A stretch of 64,000 nucleotides of DNA from Maniola hyperantus (Eukaryota; Arthropoda; Insecta; Lepidoptera; Nymphalidae), in the NCBI RefSeq assembly GCF_902806685.2, contig NC_048546.1, positions 10,434,534 to 10,498,533 on the forward strand. Direction: 5' to 3'. The position numbers and the translations under genes are program-made. The notes under the pieces were generated by a model. It saw only the letters and a program-made list of their open reading frames with translations. It was not told the origin of the DNA and did no database searches. Each line of letters begins with the position of its first letter. The stretch's first letter is position 1. Below are positions 31,447 through 40,692 of the stretch, one piece after another.

Positions 31447-31710
31447 TCAAAATTTTACGAGCAACTTTATCATGATTGTTGACGTAATGCGTCCGTAATA
31501 CGTGCCACGATATCCCACAGGAGTAACTGGATCCGCTGGGACTCCGAAAGAGACGGAAGCCGTTTCCAAGTGCCATAAAAATATTTCACCGCAGGGATCC
31601 GCTACCTGATAAGGATACGCCGTCATTTGTAGGACGTACGGAGATCCTTCGGTAGATCCTACACATACGAGGGTCGCAGAGATACACAGGCAATAATCTT
31701 TTTGTACCAA
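31447..31710 (-). CDS. Candidate coding exon of unknown family
   Basis: A minus-strand frame of 87 codons with mixed third-position use. It is closed upstream by TGA and has no ATG at its start, so if real it is an exon. A plausible acceptor (…CCCTCGTATGTGTAG) lies inside; a plausible donor (CTC|GTAAAA) is near the end. The best part reads YVLQMTAYPYQVADPCGEIF, LWHLETASVSFGVPADPVTP, VGYRGTYYGRITST. No domain is recognised. A decayed copy of its first half lies at 32680-32790. It may be an exon of a small lineage-specific gene, or part of an unnamed repeat. Confidence 0.3.
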   Translation of the reverse strand: MVQKDYCLCISATLVCVGSTEGSPYVLQMTAYPYQVADPCGEIFLWHLETASVSFGVPADPVTPVGYRGTYYGRITSTIMIKLLVKF

Positions 31711-31849
31711 ATAGAGATATATTACACACGCGTAGTATTGCGTTTTTATTCACCTCTTTAGCAGGTTAATATCATGTCAAGCTTAGAAAGAGATAAATCG
31801 GCAGCTTCTAGAACGTCGTCTATATCTAAGACAGAGACCACAAGATGCG

Positions 31850-32045
31850 TTTCCGGTGCGTTGCGGCGCTACCGCTATGGATTTGAGTAGTGCCACACGG
31901 GTACTGCATTGCCGCTCCTGCAAAAAGTATAGCCTTGCAACGCACCACCCTCCCCGCCTCGTCTTTCTGCTCCCAAGTCCGTTGCGCGTGCGGTGCAGCG
32001 CCGCACGACATCGACGTATCGTGTCGTGTGGCTTCGCTCTAATTT
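31850..32045. other. GC-rich patch with weak inverted repeat
   Basis: TGCGTTGCGGCGCTACCGC at the left and GCGGTGCAGCGCCGCACGAC at the right are partly complementary. Between them is CACCACCCTCCCCGCCTCGT. Composition is unlike the surroundings; a GC-rich MITE is the simplest reading. Frames on both strands here are shadows of the GC bias. Confidence 0.4.
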
Positions 32046-32070
32046 GTTTATTTCAACTGCGCGATATAGT

Positions 32071-32216
32071 TTTTTTTTTTTTCATTCAGATACAAGTTAG
32101 CCCAAGCGCAATCTCACCTGATGGTAAGTGACGATGCAGTCTAAAGTGGGAGCGGGCTAACCTGGAAGGAGTATGGCAGTTTTTATTAAACCCATACACC
32201 TTTGGTTTCTACAAAA
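32071..32216 (-). mobile_element. SINE family S2, 3' half
   Basis: A T-run, TTCAGATACAAGTTAGCCC, AATCTCACCTGATGGTAAGT, GGGAGCGGGCTAACCTGGAA, TATGGCAGTTTTTATTAAAC and CCATACACCTTTGGTTTCTA; then unrelated sequence. 5' truncated. Confidence 0.78.
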
Positions 32217-32395
32217 GTTAAATCTGCTGTCATTGATTATTTCATAGGAGCAATGGTAGTTGTACAAAGAGCAGTCAGGCTCAGTCGTATGTCTCGTGTT
32301 CTCGTCTCGTCTTGGATTTCTTGTAATGCGCTCACTTAAATCTAGTCTGTAAAGGCTGGCTTTAAGTTCTCTGTTATAGGTATCATCGTCTGCTC

Positions 32396-32570
32396 TTTCT
32401 GGTGCTAAATCACCATTCATAACATCTTGGGTCTCCCACGTCTGTCAATTTTTCGAACTATATGCCCTGCCCCATTGCCTTTGCCTTTTCAGCTGCGCAA
32501 CCCGTTGAACTATCTCGGTTACTATGTTCTCCTACGGAACTCGTCATTTCTGGTTTGATCATCCATCATA
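32396..32570 (-). pseudogene. RTE-clade LINE fragment (C-terminal region)
   Basis: Complement of the segment that elsewhere encodes VAKLKWQWAGHIVR: GGGCAGGGCATATAGTTCGA is visible on the minus strand, and AACGGGTTGCGCAGCTGAAA before it. Several indels; both ends are lost. Confidence 0.65.
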
Positions 32571-32679
32571 CCATGAGAGCACTATCCAGCGGCGGCAAAA
32601 TATCACTAAGCTGTTAAGAAATCGCGTGAGGTCAACAAACTGCAGTCATAATGCAGTCAAGAATTCACATCGCGTCAAA

Positions 32680-32790
32680 TACAAGCCATATTAAAAAAAT
32701 CACTCAGGGATCAGCTACCTGATAAAAATACGCAGACATTTATTGTAGGGACATAAAACAAACCACAGAGATACAGTCAATAAACTTTTT
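32680..32790 (-). pseudogene. Decayed copy of the candidate exon at 31447-31710
   Basis: Shares AGGGATC(C/A)GCTACCTGAT, AATACGC then ACATTT, GTAGG(G)AC, CAGAGATACA and CAATAA(A)CTTTTTG with 31590-31708, in order. Translation keeps MSAYFYQVADP (compare MTAYPYQVADP) but with stops on both sides and a ~27-bp deletion. It is therefore non-functional. Confidence 0.5.
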
Positions 32791-33303
32791 GTGAACAATT
32801 TATTTCTAAAACATCGACATAGTTATCTTGTTAATATGTTTGGGGACATGCTGTATGAGATAGGTTCGACACTTCTAGAATAACAAAATTAAAATTTTTA
32901 TCTTGATTTTTTTTTGCTCTTAAGACACCACGTTCACCACTGACTTATCGCGCATTTATTAGAAGAGTACCTATACAGTACAGGTCCTTTTGTGGTGGAA
33001 CTATTATTACTCGGTATAAGTTTTTGATAGTGCATGGTTTTAGTTCTTCACTGCAATCTAAGTGATATGTGATCACCAACCAACAGCACAAACACAATCA
33101 GTGGGACGACAATATTGCTTTCTCGCAGCTGCTTCTACAACGCTTTGTCGAAGAATCTGCGACAAAGCCTGTGTGGTGCTCTGACCGGTCGAAAGAGGCA
33201 GAACTCTGTTACTGATCCGACAAGACCAAAATGAAAATGTTTTCTATTGATAGAGATCATGGAAACAGTAAGGAATCAGAAAAGTATCTAGTTTTCTATA
33301 ATA
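32791..33303. other. No recognised feature
   Basis: Nothing recognised. Confidence 0.4.
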
Positions 33304-33539
33304 TCTAAATATACATTTAAAAGGAAAACGTGACTGACTCACTCTGACTGACTTACTGACTAATCTATCAACGCACAGTTCAAACTACTGGACGGATCAT
33401 CCTGTTTGGTATGCAGATAGCTATTATGACGAAGACGTCCGCTAAGAAAGGATTTTTTTTAAATTCAACCCCTAACAGGGTAAAACAGGGGTTTGAAATT
33501 TGCGTAGTCCACGAGGACGAAGTCGCGAGCATAAGCTAG
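33304..33539 (+). mobile_element. Helitron-like element, type B, both ends present
   Basis: Starts TCTAAATATACATTTAAAAG, then GACTGACTGA-type repeats, TCTATCAACGCACAGTTCAA, GCAGATAGCTATTATGACG, AGGGGTTTGAAATTTGCGTA, GGACGAAGTCGCGAGCATAA and GCTAG, followed by T. Full length for the type (~235 bp). Confidence 0.82.
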
Positions 33540-33545
33540 TATGTA

Positions 33546-33728
33546 CAGTACGCAACCGAAAGTGATAAACATCAGCCTTTAGAATGACATTTCAGCTTTG
33601 TAGAGCGTTGTCTCCGTCACTCATACCCATATATGACGTTTTGTCGGACTCAACGACCGAGACAGTGCTCTACAAACCTGCTATCTCCTTCTAAAGATCG
33701 ATGTTCATCACTTTTGGCCGCGTACTTT
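33546..33728. mobile_element. Fold-back MITE family F1, copy 2
   Basis: CAGTACGCAACCGAAAGTGA, AGCCTTTAGAATGACATTTC, AGCTTTGTAGAGC pair with GCTCTACAAA, TATCTCCTTCTAAAGATCG, TCACTTTTGGCCGCGTACTT. It sits 6 bp beyond the Helitron's 3' end. The AGTACGC start is shared with family F2 at 35.2 and 35.8 kb. Confidence 0.78.
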
Positions 33729-33748
33729 ATATATGTATGTATCTAATT

Positions 33749-33950
33749 CTATGCCGTAAAATTTGTTCTCCCAAAGCGGCATACCGGTGCCGTAATAAAT
33801 CGTTGGTCATTACCGAAAATCGCCGTAAAATGCCTGAGCGATTCGACATCGATGCGCGTACGCCGCGCGCTATGTGATCGAACATCGATGTGTGCGTGCA
33901 GCCTCACTCTCCGCTCTCCGGCGAACAGGTAGTGTTGTGTATAAACAAAT
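33749..33950. promoter_or_regulatory. CpG-rich patch, possible promoter or first exon (weak)
   Basis: CpG-dense sequence (CATCGATGCGCGTACGCCGC, GCGCGC) ends in CACTCTCCGCTCTCCGGCGA and ACAG|GTAGTG, which would make a usable splice donor. ATCGAT occurs twice in inverted setting. There is no TATA box. The CpG density against an AT-rich background is the only evidence. Confidence 0.22.
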
Positions 33951-34364
33951 AACAAAATCGAGTTGTCTTACGGAGCGCCTCAAGGTCGGCCCGGGTCCGC
34001 TGAATCACTGCTTGGCTACCCATACAGTGAGACCTTTTATAAACCACTTTCACCATTATTTGGCAACATGAAAAGAGCCTCCCCGCATAGTTTCATACCG
34101 ATCACAAGCACCCGGCGTCCCTGGAAGCAGCTACTACACAAACAGATAAGTAGGCTGACTAATCTTTTCACCACGATGGCCACCTTTAAGACCGAGCTAT
34201 CGCAGTTGCGGCCTTTTGGGCTGCCCGTGTTTGAGGTGACCGTTCGACTCGAGAAGAAGAAAAGACCATTATGTTCATAAACAGCGATACACTTCAGAAA
34301 CATTTCAGACCAGACGAAGCCTCAGAAAGACTTGAGTGTAACTGCGACAAATTATTCTCTCACT
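33951..34364. other. Overlapping frames on both strands, unassigned
   Basis: Frames of 88-105 codons overlap here (33963-34280 plus, 34037-34303 minus). Neither has an ATG at its start or a recognised motif. Composition is more balanced than its surroundings, so a decayed coding or transposon segment is possible. Confidence 0.25.
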
Positions 34365-34516
34365 AGCTAATGCCCGCTACTTCATCCGCGTAGATTTAGA
34401 TTTTCAAATATCCCGTAAGAACGCTTTGGTTTCCAGGATAAACAGCAGCCTATGTCACTCTCCAGGTTAATTATGTATTTTCAAAAATCAAACAAACACA
34501 CGTTCACATTTTCTGA
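34365..34516 (-). mobile_element. Helitron-like element (LEP1-type)
   Basis: ACTAGCTAATGCCCGCTACT, TCATCCGCGTAGATTTAGAT, TCCAGGATAAACAGCAGCCT, ATGTCACTCTCCAGG, CAAACAAACACACGTTCACA. The CTAG end is intact; the body has a deletion of ~40 bp. Confidence 0.72.
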
Positions 34517-35201
34517 TCCACAGACTACCGTGCAGTGCTGCCGTGCCATCTACCATCATAGGTGTAAAAATAATACGTACCTACCTACTTACCACATATT
34601 TTTATGTATTTGTTACACGTTACTATAAGAAAGCGTCACTTTCTTAATTATTAACTAGGAATACTTATAACCTAATGGAACACTACGTTACTCCCCAACA
34701 ACCAACATTCGGACAACTTTGCACAGCAGTGTCCTACTCAAAATACTTCCTAAATATTCTTGTAAAACGTAAACAGATCTAATATTTGACCTGACTCATA
34801 ACCCGACTGGTATATGATTGCTAATCTGTGACCGTCCAAGCCTTGCCCGCGCCGCGCGCCTTCTGACGTCCACAAAATCTCTTATACTTTTTTCTAAAGC
34901 CTTTTTTCAACGTGATGGCTGAGTATTTGGGCGCACAGTTTGTATAAGCAATCAATTTTATTCATTTAAAGTCGGAACGAGTTCCCTTGTACAAATAAAT
35001 GAGTGAATATAAAATATTGTATTGATGTGAAAGGGTTTTTCGGGTAAAGCTAAGCCGCTCATAATATTCATAAGATTGTGTCGTAAAATGAAATGTCGCG
35101 CTAAAGAAAACGTGCAATAAAACCTACTTACGTATATATACCTACTCGAATTTGTCACCTGTCGCACCCTACTATGTGACACACTGAATTGGACATGATA
35201 A
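34517..35201. other. No recognised feature
   Basis: CCTGTCGCACCCTACTA near 35158-35174 resembles the complement of the F2 terminus; otherwise nothing. Confidence 0.35.
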
Positions 35202-35344
35202 TAGTTCGCGAAAGGTCGAGATGGCAATCGGGGTAGGTATGAGGAGGGAGGACGCCCCGCACACCCGCACATCGCCCACGCTAGCCCGCACAGAGTAAGC
35301 GCAAGGGGTTGTGCGGGTATGCGGGGCGTTCCCTTCCCGATAGC
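35202..35344. mobile_element. Fold-back MITE family F2, right end truncated
   Basis: TAGTTCGCGAAAGGTCGAGA, TGGCAATCGGGG, GACGCCCCGCACACCCGCAC on the left pair with GTGCGGGTATGCGGGGCGTT and CCCTTCCCGAT on the right; the right end then breaks off. Very GC-rich. Minus-strand frames at 34958-35426 that cross it are by-products. Confidence 0.7.
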
Positions 35345-35760
35345 TGGATTCCGCAGAAAAAGTGTGCCATACAAAATAACAGTTCTTCTTGTGCCAATTC
35401 AAAGATCCCACCGAGCGTTGCTTCAAAAACAGACAGGCAATCGTAAGTCTAGCGTACAGTACTTGTATTAGTAGAGATCAGTGATGTGACTAGTAGCCCC
35501 CAGTAGCCCAGCTGTTTTACTATGATCACTAGTGACGATAAAATAGTTTAACCTACTATTTAATTTATTTATGGTGACCTACATTGATTTGGTTCTGAGC
35601 AAGCGTTCAGGTTAAAACCATCAGAACACCATCTATCCTTCGCGAAAAAACGTGAAGGAACCTTAAGGGGAAATTTTGTCTGTAGGGCCAGCTGAAAGCT
35701 TTACAGTACACATCCATCTCCTATAGGAAAGAAAAGAGATATTTGCTCAGCCATAGGTAT
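35345..35760. other. No recognised feature
   Basis: Nothing recognised. Confidence 0.4.
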
Positions 35761-35932
35761 AGTACGCGACAGGTTGAAATGACAATCGGGGAGGGAACGC
35801 CCCGCACACCCATACAGCCTCCACGCTAACCCAGTGCGGGCGAGCGCGGGTGACGTGCGGGTGTGCAGGTTTCCCCCCACCTCATACCTACTCCGATTGC
35901 CATCTCAATCTTTCGCGGCCTATACTCATGTC
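35761..35932. mobile_element. Fold-back MITE family F2, near complete
   Basis: AGTACGCGACAGGTTGAAAT, GACAATCGGGGAGGGAACGC, CCCGCACACCC pair with GGGTGTGCAGG, CCTACTCCGATTGCCATCTC, AATCTTTCGCGGCCTATACT. The centre holds GTGCGGGCGAGCGCGGG. About 172 bp, 420 bp from the copy at 35202. Confidence 0.75.
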
Positions 35933-36353
35933 CATCTAACTAATATCTAGATCTTAGATATCTAACTAATGTTCACAGTGCATTGAAAAAGATAGCACGT
36001 TCACTTTTCTACGGACACACAATACAATACCTATTTGGGGTAAAAAAAACCGTGTAATCGATACGACGACGGGTATTCGATCCTAAATCGATTTCGTGAT
36101 GAATGGGGGGCGGAAGTCCCGATGTTCCCGCGATCGAGCCAAGGTCGGGTTAGGAGTAGGGCTAGCGGTGTGTCGAGTAATTAGAGTTTATCGATTATTT
36201 ATTATTCACCATTTTGCGGACACTTGCAGGACTTCGCAGGTGGCCTTTTTTTCTAAGAAAACTAAGTTTCGTCATCGGCGATACTTACTCGGGGTGAATG
36301 GAAAATTCAATTTCTTTTTAGAATCACAATTTATAGGTAATACCTATTAGGAC
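35933..36353. other. Unassigned; 84-codon frame at 36096-36350
   Basis: The frame begins with ATG ATG but shows no motif. TATCGATT and ATCGAT words recur. The left target duplication of the RTE element ends this stretch (36342-36353). Confidence 0.25.
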
Positions 36354-36757
36354 GGTTTCAATTCTGTGGACGATCTAAACAACAGGCTGGTGGAAACTGT
36401 CCAGACGGTTGGGTCCAAGTTCTTTAAGACCCATCGTTCGAATAGAACCTAAAGTTCTCAGCCCATACTCTCAAGCTCATGGAGGAGAGACAAGAGATGA
36501 GACTGCAGTCTTCAGCAGACGCGGTCAACGGTTTGCGAAGCTGAAGTGGCAATGGGCAGGGCACATAGTTCGTACAACCGATAGACGTTGGGGTTCCAAG
36601 GCGCTGGAATGGCGACCTCGTTGGAAGACCCCCCACTAGGTGGACGGACGACATCAGACGAGTCGCAGGGAGCTGCTGGATCCAGGCGGCGGCGCAAGAC
36701 CGTGGCGTGTGGAAGTCCCTACAAGAGACCTATGTCCAGCAGTGGACGTCTATTGGT

Positions 36758-36798
<41 letters not shown>
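36354..36798 (+). mobile_element. Internally deleted RTE-clade LINE with 12-bp target duplication
   Basis: Flanked by ACCTATTAGGAC at 36342-36353 and 36799-36810. The first part decodes to GFNSVDDLNNRLVETVQTVG, SKFFKTHRSNRT, and in the next frame LKFSAHTLKLMEERQEMR: the segment between the endonuclease and RT domains of RTE. It then jumps to RFAKLKWQWAGHIVRTTDRR, W, and, after a frameshift, AGSCWIQAA and GVWKSLQETYVQQWTSIG, then a GAT-repeat tail. The entire RT catalytic region is missing, yet the unit inserted as one piece. Confidence 0.82.
36757..36798 (+). repeat. GAT microsatellite (LINE tail)
   Basis: About 14 uninterrupted GAT units form the 3' tail of the RTE copy. They produce an Asp run in one frame, which is not a protein feature. 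Confidence 0.9.
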
Positions 36799-36799
<1 letters not shown>

Positions 36800-36827
36800 C
36801 CTATTAGGACTGATAGAGCTAGAGATT

Positions 36828-36922
36828 GGTACTGGCAGGTCATATTATGAAAATATGAATTGAGTTAATACAACTCGGGTAAGCAGTGCATTTATGCCTC
36901 TATGACCTGCACGCTACTGGTG
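36828..36922 (-). mobile_element. hAT-type MITE, truncated copy
   Basis: Complement of 10053-10145: CAGTAGCGTGCAGGTCATAG, AGGCATAAATGCACTGCTTA, CCCGAGTTGTATTAACTCAA, ATGACCTGCCAGT. The right ~50 bp and the second terminal repeat are missing. Confidence 0.75.
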
Positions 36923-36990
36923 CCCGGGATAGAACCCCCGACCTCCGATTAGAAGGCGGACGGCCTAACCATTAGGCTATCACAGCATCA
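36923..36990 (-). mobile_element. Metulj-type SINE head
   Basis: On the minus strand GCTGTGATAGCCTAATGGTT, AGGCCGTCCGCCTTCTAATC, GGAGGTCGGGGGTTCTATCC: A and B boxes in place, B box with one change (GGTTCTATCC). It stops where the hAT MITE begins. This is not a tRNA gene: there is no acceptor stem. Confidence 0.7.
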
Positions 36991-37637
36991 GCTGTCTCCT
37001 TACATTATTTTACTTGAAATAGCCATCTGTATAACATCTATTTCCATCAACCCTGGCAGCCCTATAAAAGCGAAAGACACAGCATCCAGCACGCCACGTC
37101 CTAATTCTGTGACAAATCGGCGCTCGCGCCCGTTCTGCTCTCCTTCAACTTTGATCTAATTAACTTAATGCACCCGTGTGAACGCAGTTTAAAAGAATTT
37201 TAATTTACAGGTCTGTACGCACCTAAATACGGCAGATAAATTGTCAGAACCTCATATTAATTCAAATGAATTCAAACGACAAAATAACGCTGTCAATATA
37301 ACCAATTCACAAAACGTAACCCAATACCGGTCGATCCTCGTATCATGTTGGTACCAATTCCACAAAAACTACTTCAACACTTTACTATAACCGTGATGAT
37401 GTCAAGGGGATAGTGTTACATAAACGCGCCGTCTCCGCCTTAGACTGATAAACTAGCGGATTTTCCCATGTTTTGTAAATGGCGATAGTGCTTTCTAGGA
37501 AACATGGTTGCGCTTCCGACGTTATACGTAGTGCTGTGTGAATTATTTTCATAACAGTGTTTAAGTAATTTATTTTATGCACTCGAAAAGATTGTGCTCA
37601 AGTCATGCTTAATGTCTTTACTTTGGCTACAAAACCC
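36991..37637. other. No recognised feature
   Basis: Nothing recognised. Confidence 0.4.
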
Positions 37638-37837
37638 TTACTGATATCTCAAATGCGTGTGTCTTAATGTCTATCTGTCCGTTACCTTTTCCCATGGCCC
37701 ATGATTTTAACCCATTTTAAATAAAGGCACAAAGATCCCGGAGAAGGACATAGGCTACTTTTTATCCAAGAAAGTCAAAGAGTTCGCACAGAATTAAAAT
37801 CTATGCGTACCCATACGAAGTAGCAAGCATCATCAAG
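37638..37837 (+). mobile_element. Helitron-like element, 5' end lost
   Basis: AAATGCGTGTGTCTTAATGT, CTATCTGTCCGTTACCTTTT, GATCCCGGAGAAGGACATAG, GCTACTTTTTATCCAAGAAA, GTCAAAGAGTTCGCACAGAA and GCAAGCATCATCAAG (CTAG mutated). Confidence 0.68.
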
Positions 37838-38369
37838 TTCTAAATAAGATTAGAAATATATCATTTCAACTGCAGTCTTTAATATCAGGACAGCATTTTT
37901 AACTACTAATTCATTCAGAAAAAACTCGAAAGCACATATCTTGAATTCATAAAATCATAACAACGCAATCTGAATTTTTCACTAAACTTTACTGCTATAC
38001 CTAATAGGTACCTATCCTGAATTCTAAGACTCATGAGTGGGTAACTTATGATTCCGACAGCTACTATCACAGAACATTTCACATTACAGAAACGACAGAA
38101 CACACGAAAACTTTCGTTTTCTTAGCGACTTCAAACCTGGTAAAATGGAATAAGAACTATATTCTAGTCCAATGTATTTATACAAGTATAAAAACATTGA
38201 TATATTTAAATAATAAAGATGCAATATTAGTTTATTTCTATTGAAAACCTGAAGGATATTAAATCTTATTTAAAAAACACAAATTCATGAAAAATATTAA
38301 GATAATCTTTACTGAGCTTTTAGAGATAAAGAAGGTAAGGTAAAAGAACACATACGTATCCCGTTAGAT
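37838..38369. other. No recognised feature
   Basis: AT-rich; nothing recognised. Confidence 0.4.
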
Positions 38370-38535
38370 ATGTCCATAATTAGAGTTATAACTCAAACCC
38401 TATGGAATCACGTCTAAGGTTCATCAGGTGATTAGTATAAAAACATGTTACAAATAAAATAATAGGACGGTAGCGATGTATGCCGGTACTTGTAAATCGA
38501 TCCTTGACACGCAACTCGGCAACAAGGCAAACTGA
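38370..38535 (+). promoter_or_regulatory. Duplicated TATA-containing segment, copy 1
   Basis: Aligns by eye with 39930-40095 over ~150 bp: CATAATTAGAGTTATAACTC, then AGTATAAAAACATGTTA, GTAGCGATG, TTGTAAATCGATCCTTGAC, AACAAGGCAA. The shared TATAAAAA word is followed ~40 bp later by an ATG in both copies. Upstream here is ATCACGTC. The layout resembles a small gene's promoter and first exon, but no long frame follows, so it may be the relic of a duplicated gene start or of an unnamed repeat. Confidence 0.3.
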
Positions 38536-38777
38536 CTCAGTTTTTGTACACCTGTCTAAAGAAAATGATTGTTTTAGTCCATGTTTTTCACCCACTACGT
38601 CCATACTTTTTTATGTATATTTGAAGTCTCTATATCTGCTAATATATAGTAACCTCGTTAATTTACATAATTTACCTTCGCTGCGGATAGATGGCATCAC
38701 TAAACAATTCATTCGCGCTAGAGCTTAACATTTTTTATACTATAATATCCTGCGCCTATCTTTCATGAGTATCGAAA

Positions 38778-38940
38778 AAGTCTTGTCATGAGACAGACTT
38801 CTAGATAAAATTTATCTTGAAAAGGACTGGTCAGCAAAGTCTGACCAATCCTAAAAACAGCTTTGTAATAAACTAGATTGCGCTGAAGTTGTCTGTCTCG
38901 GTTGATGTTTCAGAAGAATGAAACATCAACCGACAGACAA
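38778..38940. other. Cluster of four hairpins
   Basis: In order: AAGTCT/AGACTT (38778-38800); AGATAAA/TTTATCT (38803-38817); GGACTGGTCAG/CTGACCAATCC with one mismatch (38824-38851); and a long one, TTGTCTGTC, two extra bases, GGTTGATGTTTCA, loop GAAGAA, and the full complement (38889-38940). The last has 22 paired positions with a 2-nt bulge. Confidence 0.65.
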
Positions 38941-39109
38941 ATTCAGACTAAAACTTTCAGTAGTTTTTCATAATTTCATGCGATTTTCACCATTATGTAA
39001 ATGTGGTTTGGATTTTTTATCATTTTTGAGCCAAAAGGCTTCATGTTCATTAATTTAATTTGTTCCGTACTGTCGTACAATATCATGTATACTATAGTGT
39101 GTATAGTTT

Positions 39110-39318
39110 ATTTTTAATTGTTTTGATTTACATGGCGGCCATTTTAAAATTCTTGTTATTAGTTGTTACAGCGACAATAGAAATACACATACCTACTGTG
39201 ACAATTTCAATTCACTGCCTACTACAGTTTATGAGATACATCCCGCTGACAGACGGATGGACAGCGAAAGTTTAGTAATAGGGTCCCTTAGACACCCTTC
39301 GGTTACTGAACCCTAAAA
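39110..39318 (+). repeat. Repeat P, right two thirds
   Basis: TTTACATGGCGGCCATTTTA, GTTGTTACAGCGACAATAGA, AATACACATACCTACTGTGA, GAGATACATCCCGCTGACAG, GACGGATGGACAGCGAAAGT, TAGGGTCCCTTAGACACCC and ACTGAACCCTAAAAA. Same subtype as 22838-23128. Confidence 0.7.
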
Positions 39319-39929
39319 AAGAGGTTCTCAATCCAGTCCATTTTTTATAGATACATAATTAGTTTGGTTCGTAGACGGAATAAAAAATCTAGACAAAGGA
39401 ACGTTTGCTTTCTCATTCACACTAATAAGAGAGCACAGATAAAGTTACTAATGTGATAAACAGACGCAGCTAACCTATTTTTTGTCTCTTATCGTGTAAC
39501 CGGTTAAGGAATACAACTTTAGTTGCAAAACAAACTTTGAGAATTCGTGGCATCATTGTATTTCTCATTAGTTATTTCCTTGTTTTCACATAAAAAAACG
39601 TTTAGTAGGTACAAATAGCTAAATGAGCGGTTTATACAAATATTGTCGACTACAAAATAATGGTAATTGACGTGTTACCGTTGCACGTAACGTCGTCGTG
39701 CTATCTCAAACGCGGTTACACAGTAGGTACTTAGTCTAACTTTTTTTAATCAGTCTACGGTTTTGTTCTATTGCTCTATCACGAATGATCGAACTTTAAT
39801 AATTTCTAGGAACTTGTTAAAGTTTAATATAAAATTACCTTGGTGACAAGCAAGGTATCATCAAAGTACCTACCTATATTCTTAAATAAACTATCAAAAT
39901 GCTGGAACGATAAAAACATAACAACTGTA
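39319..39929. other. No recognised feature
   Basis: Nothing recognised. Confidence 0.4.
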
Positions 39930-40095
39930 GCCCATTATTAAGGATATTATTCAAATCTTAAGGGATTCCGTCGCAGGCGCATCACGATATCAGTATAAAA
40001 ACAGGTTATAAAATAACTAAACAGTAGCAATGGTTAGGAGTATATTATGTAAATCGTTACTGACATGCATATTGACAAAATAGCAAGCACCGTAG
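39930..40095 (+). promoter_or_regulatory. Duplicated TATA-containing segment, copy 2
   Basis: Partner of 38370-38535: CATTATTAAGGATATTATTC, GCATCACGATATCAGTATAA, AAACAGGTTA, GTAGCAATGG, TATGTAAATCGTTACTGAC, AAAATAGCAA. ATCAGT just before TATAAAAA is an arthropod initiator-like word but lies on the wrong side of the TATA to act with it. Confidence 0.3.
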
Positions 40096-40523
40096 TAGGT
40101 TACTAATAATTATTAGCATGATTAATTTGTAGCAAAAACGAGCTTCTAAAATTATGTTGTGAAGGGTCCCTAGTTAAATTTCCCAAATAAACTGACATTA
40201 TTTATTACGTGATACGTCTATATTATACTCTAGTTCTCTTTACTACAAAACGTTCCATTCTAAACTTTTTAGTTTTTACTAAATATCTACTTTATATCCC
40301 AAGTTGATTAATAAAGGATTACAAACCTATAATCTATTGTTTTTTACATGTTTTGTTTTTTAATGCTAACAATGATATACGATACTTACTTAGATTATTT
40401 GATTAGTGCACAAGTATTTGTTAACCTTGGCGTTATTGTATCTGCATATTGTATTATGATATCCTACTTCCGTCAAAATATCATAACAATAATAGGCACA
40501 AAAAGTTTAGGTTAAGCAATTAA
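40096..40523. other. No recognised feature
   Basis: AT-rich; nothing recognised. Confidence 0.4.
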
Positions 40524-40692
40524 ATATCACTAACAGAGAAGGAAAACACATGAGAAAACCTGACTTCTCTATAATGTTCTAAAAAGGCGTGTGAAGTCTG
40601 CCAATCCACATTTGGCCGGGCCAGCGTGGTGGAATATGGCCTAAATCCTTCTTATTCTGAGAGAAGGCCTGTGCTCAGTAGTGGGCCGATGC
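40524..40692 (+). mobile_element. Metulj-type SINE, head missing
   Basis: AATATCACTAACAGAGAAGG, AAAACACATGAGAAAACCTG, GGCGTGTGAAGTCTGCCAAT, GGGCCAGCGTGGTGGAATAT, TTATTCTGAGAGAAGGCCTG, AGTAGTGGGCCGATG. Diverged and 5' truncated. Confidence 0.75.

Noticed and set aside
33749..33955. 68-codon minus-strand gene
   Set aside because: No ATG at the start, no family; openness follows from the CpG-rich composition.
34958..35426. Overlapping minus-strand frames of 138 and 84 codons
   Set aside because: Their core crosses the GC-rich fold-back MITE F2; the 138-codon frame lacks recognised motifs and the bias of the MITE explains the openness.
36588..36863. Frame with an aspartate run (DDDDDDD)
   Set aside because: The run is the GAT microsatellite tail of the RTE copy read in one frame; not a protein.
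36923..36990. tRNA gene
   Set aside because: A and B boxes are present but there is no acceptor stem, anticodon arm or terminator; it is a SINE head.
38408..38413. TCACGT as a chorion-type promoter motif
   Set aside because: A six-base match that is not kept in the duplicated copy (TTCCGTCG there), with no chorion coding sequence nearby.
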